The translations under genes were made by a program, and so were the position numbers. Below the pieces are notes generated by a model. The model ran no database searches. It worked only from the letters and a program-made list of their open reading frames with translations, and was not told the DNA's origin. A DNA stretch of 56,736 bases, from the NCBI GenBank assembly GCA_016790575.1, contig JAEUOU010000006.1:1-56736 (forward strand). Reading direction: 5' to 3'. Every line of letters starts with the position of its first letter. The stretch's first letter is position 1. This document shows, piece after piece, positions 16,099-23,428 of this stretch. This stretch comes from Burkholderiaceae bacterium. GTDB lineage: Bacteria; Pseudomonadota; Gammaproteobacteria; Burkholderiales; Burkholderiaceae_C.

Positions 16099-17283
16099 CT
16101 ATTTGGTCAGCATCCGCATCGCATCCTCCAGCCCCTTGAGGGTCAGCGGGTACATGCGCTGGCTCATCAGTTGCTGCACCACGGCGATGCTCTGGCGGTA
16201 TTGCCACACGCCCTGCGGCTCGGGATTGATCCACGCAAATTTCGGAAACGCGTGGGTCAGGCGCTGCAGCCACTCGGCGCCAGCCTCTTCGTTGTTGTAT
16301 TCCACGCTGCCGCCAGGCTGCAGGATCTCGTACGGGCTCATCGTCGCGTCGCCGACGAAAATGAGTTTGTAGTCCTTGTTGTACTTGCGGATGATGTCCC
16401 AGGTCGGGAATTTCTCCGCGAAGCGGCGGCGGTTGTTCTTCCACATGAAGTCGTAGACGCAGTTGTGGAAGTAGTAGAACTCCAGGTGCTTGAATTCGCT
16501 CTTGACCGCCGAAAACAGCTCTTCCACCCGCTGGATGTGCTCGTCCATTGTGCCGCCGACGTCCATCAGCAGCAGCACCTTCACGTTGTTGTGGCGCTCC
16601 GGCACCATGCGGATGTCCAGCCAGCCGGCGTTGGCGGCGGTGGAGCGGATGGTGTCGGGCAGGTCGAGTTCGAGCTCATGCCCCTCGCGCGCAAAGCGGC
16701 GCAGGCGCCGCAAGGCGACCTTGATGTTGCGGGTGCCCAGCTCCTGCGTGTCGTCATAGTCCCGGTAGGCGCGCTGGTCCCAGACTTTGACGGCCGACTT
16801 GTTGCCGCCTTTGCCGCCGATGCGGATGCCCTGAGGGTTGTAGCCGCCGTGCCCGAACGGGCTGGTGCCGCCGGTGCCGATCCATTTGCTGCCACCTTCG
16901 TGGCGTTCCTTTTGCTCCTCCAGCCGCTTCTTCAGCGTCTCCATCAGCTCGTCCCAACCCATCTTCTCGATGGCGGCCTTTTCCTCGGGGGTCAGCTCCC
17001 GCTCCAGCACCTTGCGCAACCAGTCCTGGGGGATTTCCTTGGTGAAGTCGGCCAGCATGTCGACGCCCTTGAAGTAGGCGGCAAAGGCCCGGTCGAATTT
17101 GTCGAAGTGCTTCTCGTCTTTCACCAGCGCGGTGCGCGAGAGAAAGTAGAAGTCGTCGATCGTGCAGGCGTCCGAGCGTGGTCCGACCACGTCTGCCTCC
17201 AGGGCCTCCAGCAAGGTGAGGAATTCCTTGACCGAAACCGGCAGTTTGGCGGCGCGCAGGGTGTAGAAGAAGTCGATCAGCAT
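16099..17283 (-). CDS. VWA-domain protein (CoxE-like), partner of the MoxR ATPase
   Basis: This 394-residue cytoplasmic protein has an N-terminal region like CoxE (FFYTLRAAKLPVSVKEFLTLLEAL) and a C-terminal von Willebrand A domain. The metal-site motif is DVGGT at 241-245 instead of the usual DxSxS. A charged glycine-rich segment near residues 150-175 separates the two. Proteins of this type act with MoxR ATPases as metal-insertion or maturation chaperones. Here the ATPase is two genes upstream in the same operon, with a GNAT acetyltransferase gene between. The client cannot be told from the window. Confidence 0.85.
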   Translation of the reverse strand: MLIDFFYTLRAAKLPVSVKEFLTLLEALEADVVGPRSDACTIDDFYFLSRTALVKDEKHFDKFDRAFAAYFKGVDMLADFTKEIPQDWLRKVLERELTPEEKAAIEKMGWDELMETLKKRLEEQKERHEGGSKWIGTGGTSPFGHGGYNPQGIRIGGKGGNKSAVKVWDQRAYRDYDDTQELGTRNIKVALRRLRRFAREGHELELDLPDTIRSTAANAGWLDIRMVPERHNNVKVLLLMDVGGTMDEHIQRVEELFSAVKSEFKHLEFYYFHNCVYDFMWKNNRRRFAEKFPTWDIIRKYNKDYKLIFVGDATMSPYEILQPGGSVEYNNEEAGAEWLQRLTHAFPKFAWINPEPQGVWQYRQSIAVVQQLMSQRMYPLTLKGLEDAMRMLTK

Positions 17284-17293
17284 GGCGGGTTCC

Positions 17294-17887
17294 TCACGCC
17301 GGGTGCCGGTCCAGCAGGTACAGCAGCTGCGCCTTCGCCTCGGGCCATTCGCCGGCGCGCATGCTGTACATCACGGTGTCGCGGATGGTGCCGTCGCGGC
17401 GCAACGCGTGGCCGCGAATCACGCCGTCCTTGCGGGCGCCCAGACGTTCTATCGCGCGCTGGGAGGCAAAGTTGAAGTTGTCGGTGCGCCAGCCCACCAC
17501 GTGGCAACCCAGGGTCTCGAAGGCATGGGTCATCAGCAGCAGCTTGGCCGTGGTGTTGACGTGGGTGCGCTGCACGCTGCGGGCGTACCAGGTGTAGCCG
17601 ATCTCCACCCGCTTTACGGCCGGCAGGATGTCGTGGTAACTGCTGCTGCCGAGCACACGCCCGCTGGCCTCATCGATCACCGCGAAGGCGAAACGATGCC
17701 CCTCGCTGCGCATCTGCAAGGCGGTCTCGATGTAGGCGCGGGTGTTCTCCGGTTCGGGTACCGACGTGACGCGCAAGTTCCACAGTTGGCCATCGGCCGC
17801 AGCCTCGCGCAGCCCCGCTTCATGGTCGACCGCCAGCGGTTCAAGCCGCAGGCCCCGACCGCGCAGAGTGACACTGGAGACAAACAT
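17294..17887 (-). CDS. GNAT acetyltransferase, RimJ/RimL type
   Basis: This 197-residue protein has the GNAT fold: a substrate-side N-terminal part (LRLEPLAVDHEAGLREAA), the central strand RVEIGYTWYARSVQRTHVNT with the acetyl-CoA loop, and NFASQRAIERLGARKDGVIRGH near the end, typical of the RimJ/RimL group. It should transfer acetyl from acetyl-CoA to an amino group on a protein or small molecule. Its ATG overlaps the MoxR stop by one base (TGATG) and it ends ten bases before the VWA gene, so all three are co-translated. Presence between MoxR and VWA is unusual. Confidence 0.87.
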   Translation of the reverse strand: MFVSSVTLRGRGLRLEPLAVDHEAGLREAAADGQLWNLRVTSVPEPENTRAYIETALQMRSEGHRFAFAVIDEASGRVLGSSSYHDILPAVKRVEIGYTWYARSVQRTHVNTTAKLLLMTHAFETLGCHVVGWRTDNFNFASQRAIERLGARKDGVIRGHALRRDGTIRDTVMYSMRAGEWPEAKAQLLYLLDRHPA

Positions 17888-18729
17888 CAGCGGTTGCGCT
17901 GGTTCATGAACACCAGCTTCTCAAACAAGGTCACATCCTGCTCGTTCTTGAGCAGCGCGCCGACCAGCGGCGGCACCGACACCTTGCTGTCGGTGCTTTG
18001 CAGGACTTCAAGCGGAATGTCCTCGGCCACCAGCAGCTTGAGCCAGTCGAGCAACTCGCTGGTCGAAGGCTTTTTCTTCAGGCCGGGCAGATTGCGCACG
18101 TCGTAGAAGGTTTTCATCGCAACCGCGAGCAAGTCCCGTTTGAGGGTCGGGAAATGCACATCGACGATCTGGCGCATCGTGTCGGCGTCAGGGAACTTGA
18201 TGTAGTGGAAAAAGCAGCGGCGCAGGAAGGCGTCGGGCAGCTCTTTTTCGTTGTTGGACGTGATGAACACCAGCGGCCGGTTTTTTGCACGGACGAGTTC
18301 GCGGGTTTCGTAGCAGTAGAACTCCATGCGGTCGAGTTCGCGCAGCAGGTCGTTGGGAAACTCGATGTCGGCCTTGTCGATTTCGTCGATCAGCAGCGCC
18401 ACCGGCCGGTCGGCCGTGAAGGCCTGCCACAGTACGCCCTTGACGATGTAGTTGTGGATGTCCTTGACCTTCTCGTCACCGAGCTGGGAGTCGCGCAGGC
18501 GGCTGACCGCGTCGTATTCGTACAGGCCCTGCTGCGCCTTGGTGGTGGACTTGATGTGCCACTGCAGCAGCGGCATGTCGAGCGCCTGGGCCACTTCTTC
18601 GGCCAGCATGGTCTTGCCGGTGCCCGGCTCGCCCTTGACGAGCAGCGGGCGCTTGAGGGTGATGGAGGCGTTGACCGCCAGCATCAGGTCCTGGGTGGCA
18701 ACGTAGTTCTGGGAGCCTTTGAATTTCAT
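17887..18729 (-). CDS. MoxR-family AAA+ ATPase
   Basis: This 280-residue cytoplasmic ATPase has Walker A GEPGTGKT (33-40), Walker B LLIDEIDKAD near 110, and a sensor-1 segment (FITSNNEKELPDAFLRRC). It probably works as a hexamer with the VWA protein of the same operon to load metal or remodel a target enzyme. It is the first gene of a three-gene minus-strand operon. Its upstream region contains a perfect FNR/Anr-type box shared with the divergent cytochrome gene. Confidence 0.93.
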   Translation of the reverse strand: MKFKGSQNYVATQDLMLAVNASITLKRPLLVKGEPGTGKTMLAEEVAQALDMPLLQWHIKSTTKAQQGLYEYDAVSRLRDSQLGDEKVKDIHNYIVKGVLWQAFTADRPVALLIDEIDKADIEFPNDLLRELDRMEFYCYETRELVRAKNRPLVFITSNNEKELPDAFLRRCFFHYIKFPDADTMRQIVDVHFPTLKRDLLAVAMKTFYDVRNLPGLKKKPSTSELLDWLKLLVAEDIPLEVLQSTDSKVSVPPLVGALLKNEQDVTLFEKLVFMNQRNR

Positions 18730-18788
18730 GAGGACGTCTTTATGGAAAACACGAGGCCGGGAGACGGGAAAGGCCTCTATATAATTTT

Positions 18789-18808
18789 GGTTTGATATTT
18801 ATCAAACC
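18789..18808. promoter_or_regulatory. Perfect FNR/Anr-type binding site
   Basis: GGTTTGAT-ATTT-ATCAAACC contains the exact TTGAT-N4-ATCAA consensus of FNR/Anr-type oxygen regulators, with each arm extended to eight matching bases. It is in the 112-base divergent gap between the MoxR gene and the diheme cytochrome. A TATAAT sequence lies just left at 18780-18785. Which promoter is controlled, and in which direction, is not decided by the sequence. Confidence 0.75.
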
Positions 18809-18841
18809 TCGACCAATTTCACCAACGATTGTGCGCGCAAA

Positions 18842-19504
18842 ATGAACCAGCTGATGTCCCGTGTCCTGACCATTGCTGTCGCTTCTGTGACCTCCTTTGC
18901 CGCACAGGCCCAGGAAGTCAAGGGGGACTTCAAGGCCGGTGAGAAAAAGATTGCCATGTGTATCGGCTGCCATGGTATCCCCGGTTATCAGGCCAGTTTT
19001 CCGGAGGTGTACCGGGTGCCCATGATCTCCGGTCAAAACGAAAAATACATTGCCTCGGCGTTGGCCGCCTACCGCAAAGGCGAGCGCAAACATCCTTCGA
19101 TGCGTGGCATCGCCGATTCGCTGACCGATCAGGACATCGCGGATGTTGCCGCCTACTATGCCCAGCATGGCGCAGGGCAGAAGGGCGCCGGCAAAGGCGG
19201 CAAGGAGCCGTCGGCCAAGGTTGCGGAGTTGCTCAAGAAGGGCGCGTGTGCCTCCTGCCACGGTGACAACTTCTCCAAACCGATCGACCCCAGCTACCCC
19301 AAGCTGGGCGGCCAGTTTGCCGACTACCTGTTTGTGGCCCTCAAGTCCTACAAAGTCGAAGGGCAGCACACCTGGGGTCGCAGCAATGGCGTGATGGGTG
19401 GCGTGGCCAAGCAGTTTTCGAATGCCGAGCTCAAGGCGATGGCGCAGTACCTGGCCTCGCTGGACGGCGACCTCAAGACGATCCCCCAGCAGAAGTTTCG
19501 CTGA
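18842..19504 (+). CDS. Diheme cytochrome c (c4/c553 family)
   Basis: This 220-residue periplasmic protein has a signal peptide (cleavage after FAAQAQ), and two heme sites CIGCH (40-44) and CASCH (136-140), each followed by a class I fold half with likely methionine ligands. A lysine/glycine-rich linker lies near 115-125. It fits the cytochrome c4 pattern of an electron carrier to terminal oxidases. A second ATG at 18854 gives a cleaner signal peptide and may be the true start, as neither has a clear ribosome site. The upstream FNR/Anr box suggests oxygen control. A terminator follows. Confidence 0.9.
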   Translation: MNQLMSRVLTIAVASVTSFAAQAQEVKGDFKAGEKKIAMCIGCHGIPGYQASFPEVYRVPMISGQNEKYIASALAAYRKGERKHPSMRGIADSLTDQDIADVAAYYAQHGAGQKGAGKGGKEPSAKVAELLKKGACASCHGDNFSKPIDPSYPKLGGQFADYLFVALKSYKVEGQHTWGRSNGVMGGVAKQFSNAELKAMAQYLASLDGDLKTIPQQKFR

Positions 19505-19528
19505 CCGGCGCGTTGCGCAGCGCACCAG

Positions 19529-19550
19529 GCCCGCTTCGGCGGGCTTTTTT
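19529..19550 (+). terminator. Intrinsic terminator after the diheme cytochrome gene
   Basis: GCCCGC-TTCG-GCGGGC followed by six T. The TTCG tetraloop is especially stable. It lies 25 bases after the stop codon. Confidence 0.92.
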
Positions 19551-19565
19551 GCGAATATTTCTGCC

Positions 19566-19606
19566 GAAACTGACCATACCCGGCGGGAAAAGGTCACTTT
19601 CTGCTA
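19566..19606 (-). repeat. Dispersed ~41-bp repeat, copy E
   Basis: On the minus strand it reads TAGCAGAAAGTGACC then TTTTCCCGCCGGGTATGG. It aligns without gaps to the other copies, with one change in the CGCTGGG core. It lies between two convergent genes, after the terminator. Confidence 0.75.
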
Positions 19607-19646
19607 CAAAAATCGAATCAAAGAAGGTTCCTGCTGCCGCCCAGGC

Positions 19647-20084
19647 TCAGTCGCGTGTGGCCTGGCGTTGCACGCAGGCGATGTAGGCCGCGCCGTCGGG
19701 CATGCGGCCGGCGCGCTGGCTTTCCCAGATCATGCGGCCCAGGCAGTCCATCGCGCCGTGGTGGGCGTCGTGCAGCGAATCGCGGCGACGGGCCAGCAGT
19801 TCCACCGCCTGGCGGATGCCACGGGGCTGGTCGATGCTGCACTGCTCGCTGATGGACAGGTGCATCGACAGGTGCAGGAACGGGTTGTCGCGGGCAGGAT
19901 CCACCGTTCGCATCTGGCGTAACGCTTCGTCCACATCGCTCAGGTCGGGGTGGTACTCGGGGTGCTCGGCAATCCACAGGCTGGCCAGTGTTTCCAGGGG
20001 CTCCAGGGGGTGGCCCGCCTGCGATTTCGCAAAAACACCACAGAAAAAGCGGCGCACGTCGGCTTGGGAGGGCTGGATCAGCAT
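19647..20084 (-). CDS. DUF1841 family protein
   Basis: This 145-residue cytoplasmic protein belongs to the uncharacterised DUF1841 family. Features of the family include the start QADVRRFFCGVFAKSQAG, an aspartate/histidine-rich middle (NPFLHLSMHLSISEQ) and a C-terminal helix with HHGAMDCLGRMIWE. The conserved histidines could bind metal, but no function is known to me. It is a single gene on the minus strand, divergent from the thiolase gene. Confidence 0.85.
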   Translation of the reverse strand: MLIQPSQADVRRFFCGVFAKSQAGHPLEPLETLASLWIAEHPEYHPDLSDVDEALRQMRTVDPARDNPFLHLSMHLSISEQCSIDQPRGIRQAVELLARRRDSLHDAHHGAMDCLGRMIWESQRAGRMPDGAAYIACVQRQATRD

Positions 20085-20196
20085 GGTCGGGATTGTCGCC
20101 CAGCCACCGTGCCCGACGCCGGGCCTTGGTTACAGTCGCAGGTTCCCGCGCGGTGCACTGGCGCCGCGGTTTGACCGACAAGACCCTGGAGACCCC

Positions 20197-21399
20197 ATGA
20201 CCCAAGCCTATATCTGCGACGCCATCCGCACCCCCATCGGCCGCTACGGCGGCGCGCTGTCCAGCGTGCGCACGGACGACCTGGGCGCCGTGCCGCTGCG
20301 GGCGCTCATGGCGCGCAACCCGCAGGTGGACTGGCAAGCCGTCACCGACGTGCTGTATGGCTGCGCCAACCAGGCCGGCGAAGACAACCGCAACGTCGCG
20401 CACATGAGCAGCCTGCTGGCCGGTCTGCCGCTGGAGGTGCCGGGTGCCACCATCAACCGTCTGTGCGGTTCCGGCCTGGACGCGGTGGGCACGGCAGCGC
20501 GTGCCATCAAGGCCGGTGAGGCGGGCCTGATGATCGCCGGCGGCGTGGAAAGCATGAGCCGCGCCCCGTTTGTGATGCCCAAGGCCGAAAGCGCCTTCTC
20601 GCGCGCCAACGCGGTCTACGACACGACCATCGGCTGGCGTTTTGTCAACAAGCTGATGAAGGCCCAGTACGGCGTCGACTCGATGCCCGAAACCGCAGAA
20701 AACGTGGCGGTGGACTACAAGATCGAGCGGGAAGCCCAGGACCGGATGGCGCTCAACAGCCAGATGCGGGCCGTGGCGGCCATTGAAGCCGGGCACCTGG
20801 CGCGCGAGATCTGCCCGGTGACGATCCCGCAGAAAAAAGGGGATGCCATCGTGGTCGACACCGATGAGCACCCCCGCAAGACCAGCCTGGAGTCGCTCGC
20901 CAAACTCAAGGGGGTGGTGCGCCCGGACGGCAGCGTCACCGCCGGCAACGCCTCCGGCGTGAACGACGGTGCCTGCGCGTTGCTGCTGGCCGACGAGACC
21001 ACGGCTGCGAAAAACGGCCTGACCCCCCGCGCCCGCGTGGTCGGCATGGCCACCGCCGGTGTGGCGCCGCGCATCATGGGCATCGGCCCGGCACCGGCCA
21101 CGGAAAAAGTGCTGGCGCTGACGGGCCTGAGCCTGGCGCAGATCGACGTGATCGAACTCAACGAAGCCTTTGCCGCACAAGGCCTGGCGGTGCTGCGCCT
21201 GCTGGGGCTGGCCGACGACGACGCCCGGGTCAACGCCTGGGGCGGCGCCATTGCGCTGGGCCATCCGCTGGGTGCCAGCGGCGCGCGCCTGGCCACCACG
21301 GCCATCAACCGGCTGCACGCGACGGGCGGGCGCTATGCGCTGTGCACCATGTGCATCGGGGTCGGACAGGGCATCGCGCTGGTGCTGGAGCGGGTGTGA
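20197..21399 (+). CDS. pcaF: 3-Oxoadipyl-CoA thiolase (beta-ketoadipyl-CoA thiolase)
   Basis: This 400-residue thiolase has the nucleophile Cys90 in NRLCGSG, His356 in GHPLGASGAR and the second cysteine Cys386 in CTMCIGVGQG. The N-terminal third (YGCANQAGEDNRNVAHM) matches 3-oxoadipyl-CoA thiolases rather than acetoacetyl-CoA thiolases. It splits 3-oxoadipyl-CoA to succinyl-CoA and acetyl-CoA in aromatic or phenylacetate breakdown. No other pca or paa gene is nearby, so the pathway assignment rests on sequence alone; paaJ is the alternative name. The real start is ATG 20197, within a longer open frame. The stop overlaps the next gene. Confidence 0.9.
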   Translation: MTQAYICDAIRTPIGRYGGALSSVRTDDLGAVPLRALMARNPQVDWQAVTDVLYGCANQAGEDNRNVAHMSSLLAGLPLEVPGATINRLCGSGLDAVGTAARAIKAGEAGLMIAGGVESMSRAPFVMPKAESAFSRANAVYDTTIGWRFVNKLMKAQYGVDSMPETAENVAVDYKIEREAQDRMALNSQMRAVAAIEAGHLAREICPVTIPQKKGDAIVVDTDEHPRKTSLESLAKLKGVVRPDGSVTAGNASGVNDGACALLLADETTAAKNGLTPRARVVGMATAGVAPRIMGIGPAPATEKVLALTGLSLAQIDVIELNEAFAAQGLAVLRLLGLADDDARVNAWGGAIALGHPLGASGARLATTAINRLHATGGRYALCTMCIGVGQGIALVLERV

Positions 21400-21935
21400 G
21401 CCCGGACGCACCGGCGACTCCGCTGCCGGTGCGGCGCCTGCTGGAAGAGGACGCTGCCCGCTACCACGCGCTGCGGCTGCGCGGCCTGCGCGAACACCCG
21501 CAGGCCTTCACGTCCAGCCTGGAGGAGGAGCATTCCCGGCCGCTGGCCTGGGCCCAGGCGCGGCTGCGCGACGACCCGCAGCGGCCGCACGACTTTTTCC
21601 TGGGTGGATTTCTCGGTGACGCGTTGGTCGGTACCGTCGGACTGCAGGGACGTTACCGCGCCAAGGAACGCCACAACGCCACCGTGGTGGGCCTGTATGT
21701 GGCGCCCGAAGCCGCCCGGCGCGGGCTGGGGCAGGCGCTGATGGCGGTCTTGCTGGCGCAGGCGCGCGCACGTCCCGGGCTGGCCCAGCTGGACCTGACG
21801 GTGACCGAGGGCAACACGGCTGCGCTGACGCTGTACCAGCGATGCGGCTTCACCGCCTTCGGCATGCAGCCCGATGCGATCCGGGTGGACGGCCAACCGC
21901 TGGCCAAGATCCACATGGGGTTGTGTCTGCGCTGA
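21396..21935 (+). CDS. GNAT family N-acetyltransferase
   Basis: This protein of about 179 residues shows GNAT motifs: GTVGLQGRYRAK, VVGLYVAPEAARRGLGQALM (acetyl-CoA loop RRGLGQ) and NTAALTLYQRCGFTAFG. The likely start is a GTG at 21396 that overlaps the thiolase stop (GTGA), implying coupled translation. The substrate is unknown. It ends 24 bases before the convergent UPF0126 gene. Confidence 0.88.
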   Translation: MSPDAPATPLPVRRLLEEDAARYHALRLRGLREHPQAFTSSLEEEHSRPLAWAQARLRDDPQRPHDFFLGGFLGDALVGTVGLQGRYRAKERHNATVVGLYVAPEAARRGLGQALMAVLLAQARARPGLAQLDLTVTEGNTAALTLYQRCGFTAFGMQPDAIRVDGQPLAKIHMGLCLR

Positions 21936-21959
21936 ATGCCGCCCTGGAACGGGCCCCGC

Positions 21960-22598
21960 TCAGGCTTGCCAGGCCGGCAGGCGCCAGTTGCGCCACAACG
22001 CCAGCGCCCGCAGCCCGGCGGTGATCAGCACACAGCCCAGCAGGGCGGCCCAGCCGGGTGCGGCGCTGTGCCACAGGGCGACATAGACCCAGCCGCCCGC
22101 AAAGGCGCAGACGGCATAGGGGCGGTGGTCACTGAAGGCGGTGGGGATTTCGTTGCAGACCACGTCGCGCAGCACGCCGCCGAAAACACCGGTGATCACC
22201 CCCATCAGCACCGCCACAATGCCGGGCAGGCCGGCGGCCAGCGCCTCGTGGGTGCCGGCGGCGGCGAACAGGCCCAGGCCCAGCGCGTCCGGCCACTGGA
22301 TGGCTTTTTCGGTGAGCTCGAAGTGCCGGTGGCGCAGCAGCAGCATGGCCAGCACACACAGGCCGAGCACGCCCCAGAGCATGTCCACATGGCGCACCCA
22401 GAAAAAAGGCCGCTGGTCCAGCAGCAGGTCGCGCAGCGTGCCGCCGCCGAAGGCCGCCAGGAAACCCACCACACAGACGCCGACGGCGTCCAGGCGCTTG
22501 CGCGCCGCGTCCATCACGCCGGAGAGCGCAAAGGCGGCGGTGGCCGCGATTTCCACCAGCAGCCGCACCCCTTCGCCCCAATGCTGAACGCCATTCAT
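21960..22598 (-). CDS. UPF0126/TRIC-type inner-membrane protein (YicG-like)
   Basis: This 212-residue membrane protein has about seven transmembrane helices and two copies of the family's glycine-rich repeat: AFGGGTLRDLLL and VFGGVLRDVVCNEIP. Related bacterial proteins form trimeric cation channels; glycine transport has also been proposed. It is divergent from the TauE/SafE gene, with 17 bases between starts. No operon partner is evident. Confidence 0.9.
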   Translation of the reverse strand: MNGVQHWGEGVRLLVEIAATAAFALSGVMDAARKRLDAVGVCVVGFLAAFGGGTLRDLLLDQRPFFWVRHVDMLWGVLGLCVLAMLLLRHRHFELTEKAIQWPDALGLGLFAAAGTHEALAAGLPGIVAVLMGVITGVFGGVLRDVVCNEIPTAFSDHRPYAVCAFAGGWVYVALWHSAAPGWAALLGCVLITAGLRALALWRNWRLPAWQA

Positions 22599-22615
22599 GC
22601 GAGGATTGTCTCCCC

Positions 22616-23371
22616 ATGACCCTGACCGTGATCACCGATCCGTTCTTTTATGCCGTCGCCGTGCCGGCCGTGCTGCTGCTGGGCATCAGCAAAAGCGGCT
22701 TCGGTGCCGGCTTCGGATCGCTCGCCGTCCCGATGATGGCGCTGGCCGTGACGGTGCCGCAGGCCGCCGCCATCCTGATGCCGGTGCTGCTGGTGATGGA
22801 CCTGATGGGCATGGCCGCGTTCCGAAAGGATGTCGACCGCCGGCTGCTGCGTTTTCTGCTGCCGTTCGGTCTGGTGGGCGTGGGGATCGGCACCCTGCTG
22901 TTCCGGGTGCTGGACGCCAAAGTGGTGGCGGGCATCGTCGGGGGCTTCACGCTGCTGTTTCTGGCGCAGCGGCTGCTGTTTCCGCCGCGGCCGGACAGTC
23001 CGCCGCCGCCGCGCTGGCTGGGGGCGCTGCTGACCACCACCTCGGGCTTTACCAGTTTCATCGCCCATGCGGGCGGCCCGCCGATCAACGCCTACGTGAT
23101 CCCGCTGCGGCTGTCGCCGGTGCTGTTCACCGGCACCATGGCGTTTTTCTTCTTTTTCATCAACCTCGCCAAGTGGCTGCCCTACGCCTGGCTGGGCCTG
23201 CTGGACCTGCGCAACTTCGCCACGTCGCTGGTGCTGCTGCCGCTGGCGCCGCTGGGGGTGGGGATCGGTGTGCGCATCGCGCGACGAATCCAGCCGGCGC
23301 TGTTTTACCGGTTTGTGTACGTCGGCATGGCGCTCACCGGGCTCAAGCTGCTGTGGGATGCGGTGGCGTAA
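22616..23371 (+). CDS. TauE/SafE family membrane transporter
   Basis: This 251-residue protein has about eight transmembrane helices. It carries the duplicated family motif GISKSGFGAGFGSLAVPMMA near residue 25 and GFTSFIAHAGGPPINAYV near 140. Members export sulfite, sulfoacetate or related anions, or act in sulfur and metal metabolism. A link to the Sox locus 13 kb away is possible but unsupported. It ends convergent with the Kef-type gene, with repeat copy B between. Confidence 0.9.
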   Translation: MTLTVITDPFFYAVAVPAVLLLGISKSGFGAGFGSLAVPMMALAVTVPQAAAILMPVLLVMDLMGMAAFRKDVDRRLLRFLLPFGLVGVGIGTLLFRVLDAKVVAGIVGGFTLLFLAQRLLFPPRPDSPPPPRWLGALLTTTSGFTSFIAHAGGPPINAYVIPLRLSPVLFTGTMAFFFFFINLAKWLPYAWLGLLDLRNFATSLVLLPLAPLGVGIGVRIARRIQPALFYRFVYVGMALTGLKLLWDAVA

Positions 23372-23384
23372 AGTCCTGAATCCA

Positions 23385-23426
23385 TAGCAAACAATGACCA
23401 TTCCACGATGGGTAATGGCATTTTTT
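23385..23426 (+). repeat. Dispersed ~41-bp repeat, copy B
   Basis: TAGCAAACAATGACC, then ACGATGGGTAATGGCA and six T. It is closest to copy A. It fills most of the 57-base gap between two convergent genes and ends two bases before the stop of the antiporter gene. Confidence 0.75.
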
Positions 23427-23428
23427 GA

